Source: Gemmatimonadota bacterium
GTDB lineage: Bacteria; Gemmatimonadota; Gemmatimonadetes; Palauibacterales; Palauibacteraceae
Direction: 5' to 3'
Assembly: GCA_022820995.1 (NCBI GenBank)
Contig: JAJEEM010000032.1
Span: 1 to 64,000 of the forward strand
DNA length: 64,000 nucleotides
Positions 27,382 through 36,277 of the stretch are shown piece after piece. Under the pieces are notes generated by a model. That model searched no databases and was not told the DNA's origin. It worked only from the letters and a program-made list of their open reading frames with translations. The position numbers were made by a program, and so were the translations under genes. Every line of letters starts with the position of its first letter. The stretch's first letter is position 1.

Positions 27382-29814
27382 ATGAAGAAGTTCGTGATCG
27401 CGGCTCTGGGAACGGCGGCGCTGTATCTCGCCGTCACGGGCAAGGATGCGCCGCTCGGCGCACCCTCTCACGCCCTTGCGGTCGCGCCGGCCCCGGACAC
27501 CCTCGCGAACTCGGTCATCCAGACGGTGTGCACGCGCTGCCACAACGACTCGCGCAGGGCGGGCAACCGCTCCTTCCTCGAGTTCGACGCCGCGGAACCG
27601 CAGGCCGACCCGGAGGCCGCCGAACAGATGATCCGCAGGCTCCGGGCCGGCATGATGCCGCCTCCCGGCGTGAGGCGTCCGGACGAGGCGACGCTGACGG
27701 CCGTGGTCGAGGAACTCGAGACGCGCATGGATGCCGTCGCGCGCGAGAACCCGAACCCGGGGACGCGGACCTTCCAGCGCCTCAACCGCGCTGAGTACCG
27801 GCGCGCGGTCCAGGACCTGCTCGACCTCGACGTCGACATGGAGGCGTTCCTCCCGACCGAGACGATCAGCGACAACTTCGACAACATCGCCGACGTCCAG
27901 ATGATGTCCGCGACGCTGATGGAGGGCTATCTGCGGGCGGCGAGCGAGATCAGCCGCATGGCGATCGGCGACCCGGACGCGGGCCCGCGCCAGGTCACCT
28001 ACAAGGTGCCGAAGACGGCGTCGCAGGCGGTCCGGGCCGAAGGCGCGCCCTTCGGGACGCGGGGCGGGATCTCCGTCATTCACGTCTTCCCGGCCGACGG
28101 GGAGTACGTGTTCAAGATGGACATGCACCCGGGCCCGACAGGGTTCCTGTACGGGATGACCGCGCCGGATGAGAAGATCGAGGTGTCGATCGACGGCGCG
28201 CGCGTGGCGCTGCTCGAGATCGACCCGTTCATGTCGGAGTCCGATCCGCAGGGGATGGTGATCGAGACCGAGCCGATCCACGTGCGTGCGGGTCCGCAGC
28301 GGGTCACGGCGGCCTTCCTCCTCAACGCGGAGGGACCGGACAACGACCTCATCAAGCCGATCGACTACAAGCTCGCCGACTCGAACATCGGCAGCGCCTA
28401 CGGCGTGACGACGCTCCCGCACCTGCGCGACTTCCTCGTCACCGGGCCGTTCGCGGTCACAGGCATCTCGGAGACGCCGAGCCGCAAGAGGATCTTCTCG
28501 TGCCGGCCCACGGCGCCCGACGAGGAGCGGCCCTGCGCGCGGCAGATCATCAGGACGCTGGCGGCCACGGCCTATCGCCGGCCGCTGGAGACGGATGATG
28601 TCGAAGACCTCATGGTGTTCTTCGACCTCGGCAGCGAGGAGGGCGGTTTCGAGTTCGGCATCCGCACCGCGCTCCAGGCGATCCTCGCGAGCCCGCACTT
28701 CGTCTTCCGTCTCGAGGAGATGCCGGCGGACGTGGCGCCCGGGGACATCTACCGCTTGAGCGACATCGACCTCGCCACCCGGCTCTCGTACTTCCTGTGG
28801 GGCACGCACCCGGACGGCGAACTCGTGGAGCTGGCCGACGCGGGCCGCCTGTCGGATCCGGCGGTGCTGGAGGCCCAGGCGCGACGCATGCTCGAAGACC
28901 CGCGGTCGGAGGCCATGGCGACGCGCTTCGCCTACCAGTGGTTCCGCCTGCAGGATCTGGAGAAGATCCACCCCGACGCGCTGCTCTACCCGTACTGGGA
29001 TCACCGGCTCGTAGAGGCGATGCTGCAGGAGACGCAGCTCTTCTTCGAGCATCTCCTGCGTTCGGACGCTTCATTCTTCGAACTGCTCACCGCGGACTAC
29101 ACGTTCGTGAACGAGCGTCTCGCGCGGCACTACGGGATTCCGGACGTGACCGGGGAGGAGTTCCGCAGGGTCGAAATTCCCGACGAGGCACGCCGCGGAC
29201 TGCTGGGTCACGGGAGCATCCTCACGCTGACCTCGCACGCGGACCGCACCTCGCCGGTCCTGCGCGGGAAGTGGGTGATGGAGGTTCTGCTCGGGACTCC
29301 GCCCCCGCCGCCTCCGCCGGACGTGCCCGACCTCGAGGCGACGGACGAGGCGGAGGACGGGCGCTTCCTGACCGTGCGCGAGCGGCTCGAGATGCACCGC
29401 TCGAACCCGGCCTGCCGGTCGTGTCACCGGGTGATCGACCCGATCGGCCTCGCGCTGGAGAACTTCGACGTCACCGGCGCATGGCGGATCAAGGACCAGG
29501 GCCGGACGGTGGACACGTCGGGCGAACTCTACGACGGGACCCCGATCCTGAGCGCCTCGGATCTGAGGGCGGCGCTTCTCGAGCGGGAAGACTCGATGGT
29601 CCGGACCTTCATCGAGAATCTCATGGCCTACGCCCTGGGCCGCCGGATCGAATACTACGACATGCCCACGGTGCGGGAGATCGCGCGCGTGGCGGAGGCC
29701 GATGACTATCGGATGACATCGTTCATCATGGAGGTCGTGAAGAGCGCGCCCTTCCAGATGAGCGCCGTCGAGATGTTGGCGGAAGAAGATATCGACGCAG
29801 GCGGCGAGCACTGA
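27382..29814 (+). CDS. DUF1592/DUF1588-type exported cytochrome-like protein
   Basis: 810 residues from ATG 27382, with GAGG upstream; a hydrophobic signal segment follows. A haem c motif C50-T-R-C-H54 opens the protein (Planctomycete cytochrome-like), followed by DUF1587 (RTFQRLNRAEYRRAVQDLL), a carbohydrate-binding-like region, DUF1595/DUF1592 (SYFLWGTHPDGELVELA), DUF1588 (GILT-like SILTLTSHADRTSPVLRG) and DUF1585. A second C678-R-S-C-H682 motif lies in the DUF1588 part. These proteins occur in pairs with DUF1552 proteins; their reaction is unknown. Confidence 0.9.
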   Translation: MKKFVIAALGTAALYLAVTGKDAPLGAPSHALAVAPAPDTLANSVIQTVCTRCHNDSRRAGNRSFLEFDAAEPQADPEAAEQMIRRLRAGMMPPPGVRRPDEATLTAVVEELETRMDAVARENPNPGTRTFQRLNRAEYRRAVQDLLDLDVDMEAFLPTETISDNFDNIADVQMMSATLMEGYLRAASEISRMAIGDPDAGPRQVTYKVPKTASQAVRAEGAPFGTRGGISVIHVFPADGEYVFKMDMHPGPTGFLYGMTAPDEKIEVSIDGARVALLEIDPFMSESDPQGMVIETEPIHVRAGPQRVTAAFLLNAEGPDNDLIKPIDYKLADSNIGSAYGVTTLPHLRDFLVTGPFAVTGISETPSRKRIFSCRPTAPDEERPCARQIIRTLAATAYRRPLETDDVEDLMVFFDLGSEEGGFEFGIRTALQAILASPHFVFRLEEMPADVAPGDIYRLSDIDLATRLSYFLWGTHPDGELVELADAGRLSDPAVLEAQARRMLEDPRSEAMATRFAYQWFRLQDLEKIHPDALLYPYWDHRLVEAMLQETQLFFEHLLRSDASFFELLTADYTFVNERLARHYGIPDVTGEEFRRVEIPDEARRGLLGHGSILTLTSHADRTSPVLRGKWVMEVLLGTPPPPPPPDVPDLEATDEAEDGRFLTVRERLEMHRSNPACRSCHRVIDPIGLALENFDVTGAWRIKDQGRTVDTSGELYDGTPILSASDLRAALLEREDSMVRTFIENLMAYALGRRIEYYDMPTVREIARVAEADDYRMTSFIMEVVKSAPFQMSAVEMLAEEDIDAGGEH

Positions 29815-29851
29815 GGGGGCCGCCCGGCGGAACAGATCAGGAGGAGTGAGC

Positions 29852-31252
29852 ATGGAACTCATCACAGGTAAGCACATCTCCCGCCGCATGGCCCTGAAGG
29901 GCGTGGGAGCGACGGTGGCGCTGCCGTTCCTCGATGCGATGCTGCCGGCCGGCCGGCTGTGGGCCTCCACGAAGTCGCTCACGGACGTGAAGCGGTTCGT
30001 GGCCATCGAGATGGTGCACGGCGCCGCCGGCTGCAACGAGTGGGGCGCGTCGCAGTTCATGTGGTCGCCCGAGAAGGTGGGGCGCGACTTCGACCTCTCG
30101 CCGAGCAGCCTGAGCCCGCTCGAGCCGTGGCGCGACTACCTGACGATCATCTCGAACACCGATGTCGAGAACGCGGAGGCGAAGGCGCCGAAGGAAATCG
30201 GCGGCGACCACTTCCGCTCCAGCGCCACCTTCCTCACGCAGGCGCACGCGAAGCAGACCGAGGGCTCCGACGTATTCGTCGGGACCTCGATGGACCAGTA
30301 CTACGCGCAGCGCTTCGGGCAGGACACGCCGATCCCCTCCATGCAGCTCTGCATCGAGAACGTGGACCAGGCCGGCGGGTGCGCGTACGGCTACGCCTGC
30401 GTGTACACCGACACGATCAGCTGGGCCTCGCCGACGGAGCCGCTGCCCATGATCCGCGATCCGCGGGCCGCGTTCGACCAGTTGTTCGGGGCCGGCGGGA
30501 CATCGGAGGACCGGGCCCGGCGCCGGCGCACCGACCGCAGCATTCTCGACTGGATCATGGGCGAGGTCGCCGGCCTGAAGCGCGACCTCGGGGCCACGGA
30601 CCAGCGGCGGCTGGACCAGTACCTCGACAACATCCGCGAGATCGAGCGCCGCATCGAGCGCATCGAGGCGTACAACACGAGCGGGGAGACGCGCGAGATC
30701 CCCGAGGCGCCGCCAGGCGTGCCGGATGACTTCGCCGAGCATGTGCACCTCATGTTCGACCTGCAGGCGCTGGCCTTCCAGTCGGACCTCACGCGGGTGT
30801 TCTCGTTCAAGCTGGGCCGCGACGGCTCGGGCCGCGTGTATCCCGGCAGCGGGGTGGACGCCGGCTTCCATCCGGCCTCGCACCACGGCGGCCGCGAAGA
30901 GCGCGTGCGGGACTACGAGCAGATCAACCGCTACCACGTGAGCATGGTGCCGTACCTGCTCGAGAAGCTGGCCAGCATCGAGGAGCCGGACGGAAACCTG
31001 CTCGACAAGAGCATGATCCTGTACGGCTCGCCGATGGGCGACTCGAACCTGCACAACCACAAGCGCTGCCCGCTGTTCGTGGTCGGGAAGGCCGGCGGCG
31101 AACTCGAAGGCAACATGCACATCAAGGCGCCGGACGGGACGCCGATGGCGAACGTGATGCTGAGCCTGATGCACAAGCTCGGTCTGGAGGACATGGAGAG
31201 CTTCGGCGACAGCACCGGCGATTTCTCGTTCTCGGCGGTCGCGCAGGACTGA
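29852..31252 (+). CDS. DUF1552 domain exported protein
   Basis: 466 residues from ATG 29852, with an AGGAGGAG ribosome site. The N-terminus SRRMALKGVGATVALPFLDAM looks like a twin-arginine signal. The body matches DUF1552: EMVHGAAGCNEWG, GGDHFRSSATFLTQ, SMQLCIEN, and HHGGREERVRDYEQIN. Partner of the DUF1592 protein 37 bases upstream; the two families nearly always occur together in Planctomycetota, Gemmatimonadota and relatives. The biochemical role is unknown. Confidence 0.9.
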   Translation: MELITGKHISRRMALKGVGATVALPFLDAMLPAGRLWASTKSLTDVKRFVAIEMVHGAAGCNEWGASQFMWSPEKVGRDFDLSPSSLSPLEPWRDYLTIISNTDVENAEAKAPKEIGGDHFRSSATFLTQAHAKQTEGSDVFVGTSMDQYYAQRFGQDTPIPSMQLCIENVDQAGGCAYGYACVYTDTISWASPTEPLPMIRDPRAAFDQLFGAGGTSEDRARRRRTDRSILDWIMGEVAGLKRDLGATDQRRLDQYLDNIREIERRIERIEAYNTSGETREIPEAPPGVPDDFAEHVHLMFDLQALAFQSDLTRVFSFKLGRDGSGRVYPGSGVDAGFHPASHHGGREERVRDYEQINRYHVSMVPYLLEKLASIEEPDGNLLDKSMILYGSPMGDSNLHNHKRCPLFVVGKAGGELEGNMHIKAPDGTPMANVMLSLMHKLGLEDMESFGDSTGDFSFSAVAQD

Positions 31253-31287
31253 GCCGGCAGGTCGGTCAGAGGGTCGGAGGCAGATCG

Positions 31288-33330
31288 ATGTTGAAGAGAA
31301 TCGGCAAGGCCGGCCTTCGGGCCGGGATCCTCGTTGCGCTTTGCGCGACCACGCTGTGGGCGGCCACCGCGATGGATGCCCCCGTCGCGGAGGCAGCCGC
31401 GCGAGGGGACATCGAGTCCGTTCGGACGCTCCTCCGCGACGGAGCGGATGTGAACGCGGCCCAGGGCGACGGGATGACCGCGCTGCACTGGGCGGCCCTG
31501 CGGGGCGACGCGGAGATGGTGTCGGTGCTCGTCTACGCCGGGGCCAACGTCACGTCGACCACGCGTTTGGGCGCCTACACGCCACTCCACCTCGCGAGCA
31601 GGGACGGCCGGGCCGGGGCGGTCACCCTCCTGCTCGAAGCCGGAAGCGACGCCAACGCAGCGACAACGACCGGCGCCACAGCGCTCCACCTTGCGGCGGC
31701 GGGCGGGGACGTCCCGACCCTCACCAGCCTGCTCGAGGCCGGGGCCGAGGTCGGCGCGCAGGAGCAGGCCAACGGTCAGACGCCGCTCCACTTTGCGGCC
31801 GCCGCCGGCCGTCTCGAGGCTGTGCAAACCCTGATCGCGCACGGCGCGGACGTGTCGGTTGCGTCCCGCGTCCTGGACTTCGTCGAGAAGGCGCGCACCG
31901 ACAGCGAGGCCCGGGGCCGTCGCCGGGAGGTTCTGACCGCGATTCGAAAGGCCGAAGCCGAAGCTCGCGGCGAGACCGTGGTGGCCGGGATCACCCGTAC
32001 AGATACGCCGTCCGGGCAGGAGCCGACCCGGCGCGAAGCCGCCGACCGGGCGGATCGGGACCAGACGGGCACGGCCCCCGCGACGGGTCAGGGTGCGGGC
32101 GCCAATCCCGGCCAGGAGACTCCGCCGCCGGAGTCCGAGGCCGCGCAGGGCGAGGATCCTCCCGAGCCCGCCGAGGAACCCGAGGAGGCTGAGGAAGCTG
32201 AGGAAGCCGCGGGCGAAGAAGAGTCCCCCGAAGCAGAAGCAGAGGAGATTCCCGAAGAGCCGGCGGAGGAAGAGGAGGCTGCCGAGGAACCGGCAGAGAA
32301 GCCGGAAGAGGAGACGACGCCTGCGCCGCGGCCGCTGAGCTACTCGGACATCGTCGGCAAGCAGGGCGGCATGACCGCGCTCCACTACGCGGTTCGCGAA
32401 GGCCACTTCGAGACCGTCAAGGCCCTCCTCGCGGCGGGCGCGGACATCGACGGACGGACGGGGGGCGACGAGAGCACGCCGCTCGTCGTCGCCACCGTGA
32501 ACGGGCACTACGACCTCGCCGGCTGGCTGCTGGAGCAGGGGGCGGACCCGAACCTGGCCAGCGAAGACGGCGTGGCTCCGCTCTACGCGACGATCGCCAA
32601 CCGCTGGGCGCCCAAGGCGCTGTACCCGCAGCCCACCGCGTTCCGGCAGCAGGAACTCGATTACATGGAGCTGATGGAGATGCTCCTCGCCGCCGGGGCG
32701 GATCCGAACGCGCGCGTGAACACGCACATCTGGTATTCGGCCTACAACTTCGACCTGCTCGGCGTGAACTTCAGCGGCGCGTCGCCCTTCTGGCGCGCCG
32801 CGAAGGCGCTCGACATCCCCGCGATGAGAATGCTCGTGGCGGCCGGGGCCGACCCGCATATGCCGACGAAGAAGGCTCCCGAGCGCCGTCGCCGGTCCTC
32901 CGACGATGACGACGAGGAAGAAGATCCGAGTGGACTGCCGCCGGTCGAGGTCGGGGGGCCGGGCATCCCGCCGCTCGTCGCAGCCGCGGGATACGGCTAC
33001 GGGCGCTCACGCACGGGCAACCAGCACCGGCATCGGCCCGATGAGTGGATGGCCACGGCCAGATACCTCGTCGACGAGCTGGGCGCGGACGTCAATGGCC
33101 GCGACTCGGATGGCTTCGGCGCGCTCCACTACGCCGCGGCGCGCGGCGACAACGAGCTGATCGAGTACCTCGTCGGCAAGGGCGCCGACCCGCTGATCGT
33201 GGCCCGCAGCGGCCAGACGACGGTCGACATGGCGAACGGACCCATCCAGCGCGTGCAGCCGTTCTTCGAGACGATCGCCCTCCTCGAGGGCATGGGCGCG
33301 AAGAACAACCACAACTGCCTCAGCTGCTAA
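31288..33330 (+). CDS. Secreted ankyrin-repeat protein with Glu-rich linker
   Basis: A 680-residue protein. After a signal peptide come about five N-terminal ankyrin repeats (residues ~30-190; for example GMTALHWAALRGDAEMV, ATALHLAAAGGD). Next is a charged region, then a strongly Glu/Pro-rich linker (~residues 265-345), and then a second set of ankyrin repeats to the end. A Cys pair closes the protein (NCLSC). It is third in the unit with the DUF1592 and DUF1552 genes, a recurring trio in related genomes. It is probably a periplasmic or surface protein-binding scaffold. Confidence 0.88.
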   Translation: MLKRIGKAGLRAGILVALCATTLWAATAMDAPVAEAAARGDIESVRTLLRDGADVNAAQGDGMTALHWAALRGDAEMVSVLVYAGANVTSTTRLGAYTPLHLASRDGRAGAVTLLLEAGSDANAATTTGATALHLAAAGGDVPTLTSLLEAGAEVGAQEQANGQTPLHFAAAAGRLEAVQTLIAHGADVSVASRVLDFVEKARTDSEARGRRREVLTAIRKAEAEARGETVVAGITRTDTPSGQEPTRREAADRADRDQTGTAPATGQGAGANPGQETPPPESEAAQGEDPPEPAEEPEEAEEAEEAAGEEESPEAEAEEIPEEPAEEEEAAEEPAEKPEEETTPAPRPLSYSDIVGKQGGMTALHYAVREGHFETVKALLAAGADIDGRTGGDESTPLVVATVNGHYDLAGWLLEQGADPNLASEDGVAPLYATIANRWAPKALYPQPTAFRQQELDYMELMEMLLAAGADPNARVNTHIWYSAYNFDLLGVNFSGASPFWRAAKALDIPAMRMLVAAGADPHMPTKKAPERRRRSSDDDDEEEDPSGLPPVEVGGPGIPPLVAAAGYGYGRSRTGNQHRHRPDEWMATARYLVDELGADVNGRDSDGFGALHYAAARGDNELIEYLVGKGADPLIVARSGQTTVDMANGPIQRVQPFFETIALLEGMGAKNNHNCLSC

Positions 33331-33556
33331 GCCGCCCGCTCCCGAGGGGTTTCCCGGGTTCAATCCCGTCTTCCTCGCACCAGGCGAGATATTCATCAAT
33401 AGAGCGGTGAAACTCCTGGCGTAGCTGCTTCGTGTCCGTCGCCTCAAACGTCGCGATCGGATACGGACCGCTGTTGACGACCCGCCCGTGGAGGACGTTG
33501 CTCGAGTCGTCGGACCCCACGGCAGCCAGGTATCCTTTGTATTCGATGACGCTCAA
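33320..33556 (-). CDS. HicB-like antitoxin domain protein lacking the DNA-binding tail
   Basis: 78 residues from a TTG that overlaps the end of the NYN gene (TTGA at 33553-33556). The sequence IEYKGYLAAV, VLHGRVVN, TFEATDTKQLRQEFHRS and IDEYLAWCEEDGIEP is the HicB-type partial RNase H fold. Normal HicB_2 proteins continue into an RHH or HTH domain after the EP-KP segment; here it ends at GRLSS, so that domain is missing. The 3' end overlaps the ankyrin gene by 11 bases, tail to tail. Confidence 0.75.
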   Translation of the reverse strand: MSVIEYKGYLAAVGSDDSSNVLHGRVVNSGPYPIATFEATDTKQLRQEFHRSIDEYLAWCEEDGIEPGKPLGSGRLSS

Positions 33557-34195
33557 GATTGACGGCTCGCTGGGAAAACGTAGTCGGAATGGATGCGAAG
33601 TTCCTCGGCCCCCGGATTCGAAAGACTGTCCAGATAGACTTGTAGCCCCTCCCGTCGTGCCAGCTTGAGGGCGGGCACCATGTCCGCGTCGGCAGTGACG
33701 ACTACGACATGACCGACGAGGCGCTTGAATGCGAGGGAGGCGATATCGAGGCCGATGCGCATGTCAACGCCTTTCTGCTTCAAGTTTGGACGAATGTTCA
33801 TCAGCTGTAAGGGGTCGCGGTTTGCCTTCCATCAAGGACCTGGCCACGCTCCTTTTGATTCGCCAACCCTGAGCAACCACATCCCCTCTGCGTACAGCAA
33901 CGTACGGTTCCCGTTCCAGGTCTCGGTGCAGTTGCTTGGTCTTGCCACCCACACTTGGGTCAGCGAGTAGCGTGTCGATCTTGTTCATGGGGTTGATTCT
34001 CTTCCCGGAAGGCGGATCGGCGGTGTAGTAGAAGACCCGGTAGAGCGGGGCCGAGATTCCCCGGGAAGCAAGGTGGTCGACGATATCGCGCACATGACCG
34101 ATAACGTCTCGCGCCTCGGCCGGCTCATCCCGACGTGACTCGATGTCGCGTCGGAGGAACTCTCCGTCGATCAGGATGGCCAGGCGGGTTGTCAT
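33553..34195 (-). pseudogene. NYN-domain (PIN-like) RNase gene, frameshifted
   Basis: The first frame (34195 to 33764) starts MTTRLAILIDGEFLRRDIE and contains the NYN features VFYYTADPP and DTLLADPSV, ending on course at RPLTADE. The remainder, from about 33795 to 33553, carries IRPNLKQKGVDMRIGLDIA and VVVVTADADMVPALKLARRE in another frame. Removing one C near 33796 restores a continuous LTADE-IRPNLKQKGVD. The acidic residues of the active site are split between the two frames. An ATG at 33801 could restart translation of the second half. Either a broken gene, a +1 recoding site or a sequencing error. Confidence 0.75.
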
Positions 34196-34240
34196 GCGGG
34201 ATCCAAGATTCGTTGCAGCACGATCGAAGAAATCCGACAG

Positions 34241-34309
34241 AAAAAAATGGCCCCCGCGTCCGTTAGGTAGCCAAACCAGGGTAAGGGCTTGGCCCGGTAC
34301 GCGGGGGCC
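34241..34309 (-). terminator. Structured RNA leader with intrinsic-terminator form before NYN gene
   Basis: On the minus strand an 11-bp perfect stem (arms 34299-34309 and 34249-34259, GGCCCCCGCGU with its complement) encloses 39 bases. That loop holds an inner 6-bp hairpin (GCCAAG with UUUGGC). A run of seven T follows at 34247-34241. This is the form of a rho-independent terminator with an unusually elaborate loop. It lies 46 bases before the NYN start, so it could be an attenuator, a riboswitch-like leader, or the end of a small RNA made from about 34310-34450. Confidence 0.65.
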
Positions 34310-34451
34310 TCTCGGAGCCTTGCTACCACCAGATTACCAACCTTGGGCCTGTAGGCGCAAGCTGCTCGACGCCTCCCGCCAGCCGTTTCTTTTGGGGGCT
34401 GCGGGTAGGGTGGAGCGATGTTCCGAAGTCCAAATGGAACGAGCCTTTAGC

Positions 34452-34838
34452 TTAAGTTGGAACCCGCTGGGAGACGGAGATGGGGTAGCCGTCTGGGTCC
34501 CGGAGGGTGAACTCGATGGAGCGGGCGTTCGGGTTCAGGTGCGGCTCGTCGAGACAGTCGGCGCCCATGGCGCGGGCGCGCTCGAAGACGGCCTGCGCAT
34601 CCTCGGTGTAGAAGTAGAGAAGGAGGCCTCGGCCGGGCGTCCCCTCCTCCGGATCCGTCATCCCCGGGTGGGCCTTGAACTCGCGGTGGTGCAGCATGAG
34701 TTCGACGCTTCCGTCCGGCGCGAGGAGTCGCTCGAAGTGATGGCCGCCGCGCCCGCTCACGAAGCCGAAGAGTTCGACATACCAGGCTGAACTCGCCGCC
34801 ACGTCGCGGACGACCAGCATCGTATGTGGACGCCCCAT
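34452..34838 (-). CDS. VOC (glyoxalase/bleomycin-resistance) family protein
   Basis: 128 residues from ATG 34838. The paired beta-alpha-beta-beta-beta units of the vicinal oxygen chelate fold are seen: TMLVVRDVAASSAWYVELFGF, then LMLHHREF, LLLYFYTEDAQAVFERARA, IEFTLRDPDGYPISV. Metal-ligand positions are H5 region, H/E in the middle and E in IEFTLRDP. The function is unknown: dioxygenase, glyoxalase or fosfomycin/bleomycin-type resistance. The upstream 270 bases contain no gene and largely belong to the IS element. Confidence 0.85.
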   Translation of the reverse strand: MGRPHTMLVVRDVAASSAWYVELFGFVSGRGGHHFERLLAPDGSVELMLHHREFKAHPGMTDPEEGTPGRGLLLYFYTEDAQAVFERARAMGADCLDEPHLNPNARSIEFTLRDPDGYPISVSQRVPT

Positions 34839-34882
34839 GATGGCAAGCTTGGCGTCGAACCGGGGTCGGTGGCATTCGAGTC

Positions 34883-36175
34883 TGGTACTGTCGTATGTCC
34901 GGCCTCTTGATGCGGCGCTCGGTGGCCGCGGGCCTGTATGGTGTTCGTGAGATCGGATCCAAATCGGCGTCGCGGGCTCTCTGGCCCTGATGCTGGTACT
35001 GGTTTTTCCGACCCCGTCGTTCCGACCGTTTGCCCTTACCCGTTCCTGCGTCCTGCTCGCATCTCCCGACAACTGCTCTGATCGTGTTTCTCTCCTTTCG
35101 CCGCCGAGTCAGGCGGCAGCGCGAAGTTGGTAGGTTTCCTTTTTCGTGCTCAGCGCCCAGACGATGCGTGCCGTTCTGTTGGCGAGCGCCACGGCGACCA
35201 GCATCTTCGGCTTGCGCGCCAACATTCCGGCCAGCCACGGGTCCGGTACCGCGCCGCGTCGGCTCGCCTGTCGGATAACCGCCGTGGCTCCGATGATCAG
35301 CAGCCTCCTCAGGTCGCGCTGCCCCATCTTCGATATCCTGCCCAGCCTCGGCTTGCCTCCGGTCGTGTGTTGGCGCGGCACGAGACCGAGCCAGGCCGAG
35401 AAGTCGCGGCCGCGCCGGAAGCTCTCCATCGGGGGCGCGAAGGCCTGAATGGCCAGAGCGGTGACCGGCCCGATTCCCGGGATCGTCATCAACCGCGCCG
35501 TCTCTTCGTCCTTCCGCGCGCAAGCCCCGAGCTTCTTGTCCAGCCCACCGATCTTCTCATCAAGTTCTTCGATCTGCCCGAGCAGCAGACGGCCCAGCTC
35601 AACGACCTCCTCCGGCAGGACACGGTCCCCATCTTCCAGCACCCCGGCCAAGCGCCCGAGCCGAGCCCTGCCCTGCGGAGCCACGACACCGAACTCGGCC
35701 AGATGACCCCGAAGCGCGTTGATGATCTGGGTGCGCTGGCGCACCAGAAGGTCACGGGTGTGAAAGAGCATCGCCTGCCCCTGCTGCGCTTCGGTCTTGA
35801 CCGCGACGAAGTGCATGGTCGGCCGCTCGGCCGCTTCCGTGATCGCCTCCGCGTCCGCCGCGTCGTTCTTTTGCCGCTTGACGAACGGCTTCACGTAGAT
35901 CGGCGGAACCAGCCGCACCTCGTGACCGAGTGCCTCGATCTCCCGCCCCCAGTGGTGGGCGCTGCCGCAAGCCTCCATCGCCACCGTACACGGCGGTTGC
36001 GAGGCGAGAAAACTCAGCACCTTTCCCCGGCTCAGTTTCCTGCGGTATGCGACCGACCCGTCCGGCCGCGCCCCGTGCACCTGAAAGCTGCGCTTTGCAA
36101 GATCGATCCCGATGACGCTAACCTTCTCCATTGGATGCCTCCTCCCTCAGATGGTCGATTGATCGCTCAGTACCA
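34883..36175 (-). mobile_element. IS110-family element, IS1111 group (approximate limits)
   Basis: An element of ~1.3 kb with a DEDD transposase. The 8-bp motif TGGTACTG at 34883-34890 is inverted at 36168-36175 (CAGTACCA). A further copy lies at 34994-35001. These fit the short subterminal inverted repeats of the IS1111 group. The ~220 bases between the transposase stop and 34883 are non-coding. In this group the bridge (seek) RNA is encoded at that 3' end. IS110 elements make no target duplication, so exact ends cannot be set from one copy. Confidence 0.7.
35109..36131 (-). CDS. IS110/IS1111-type DEDD transposase
   Basis: 340 residues with GGGAGGAGG upstream of ATG 36131. The RuvC-like DEDD domain shows D in IGIDLAKRSFQVHG, E in VAMEACGSAHHW and D-D in RQKNDAADAEAI. 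The C-terminal Transposase_20 helix-hairpin-helix region reads IPGIGPVTALAIQAF, followed by the Ser region FSAWLGLVPRQHTTGGK. The length and all landmarks look intact, so the element may be active. It recombines DNA guided by a bridge RNA. Confidence 0.95.
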   Translation of the reverse strand: MEKVSVIGIDLAKRSFQVHGARPDGSVAYRRKLSRGKVLSFLASQPPCTVAMEACGSAHHWGREIEALGHEVRLVPPIYVKPFVKRQKNDAADAEAITEAAERPTMHFVAVKTEAQQGQAMLFHTRDLLVRQRTQIINALRGHLAEFGVVAPQGRARLGRLAGVLEDGDRVLPEEVVELGRLLLGQIEELDEKIGGLDKKLGACARKDEETARLMTIPGIGPVTALAIQAFAPPMESFRRGRDFSAWLGLVPRQHTTGGKPRLGRISKMGQRDLRRLLIIGATAVIRQASRRGAVPDPWLAGMLARKPKMLVAVALANRTARIVWALSTKKETYQLRAAA

Positions 36176-36277
36176 TCTTTGGCACATCGCGATGCCTTCG
36201 GGAGGGGGCGTCCACTCCATCGGCGTGAGGCCCGCACCCGTCGCGGACACGATCGGTTCCCGGCTGCCGGCCGTCGA

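Noticed and set aside
32100..32340. Glu/Pro-rich stretch in the ankyrin protein as a frameshift artefact
   Set aside because: Frame and codon usage continue smoothly into further ankyrin repeats; it is a linker.
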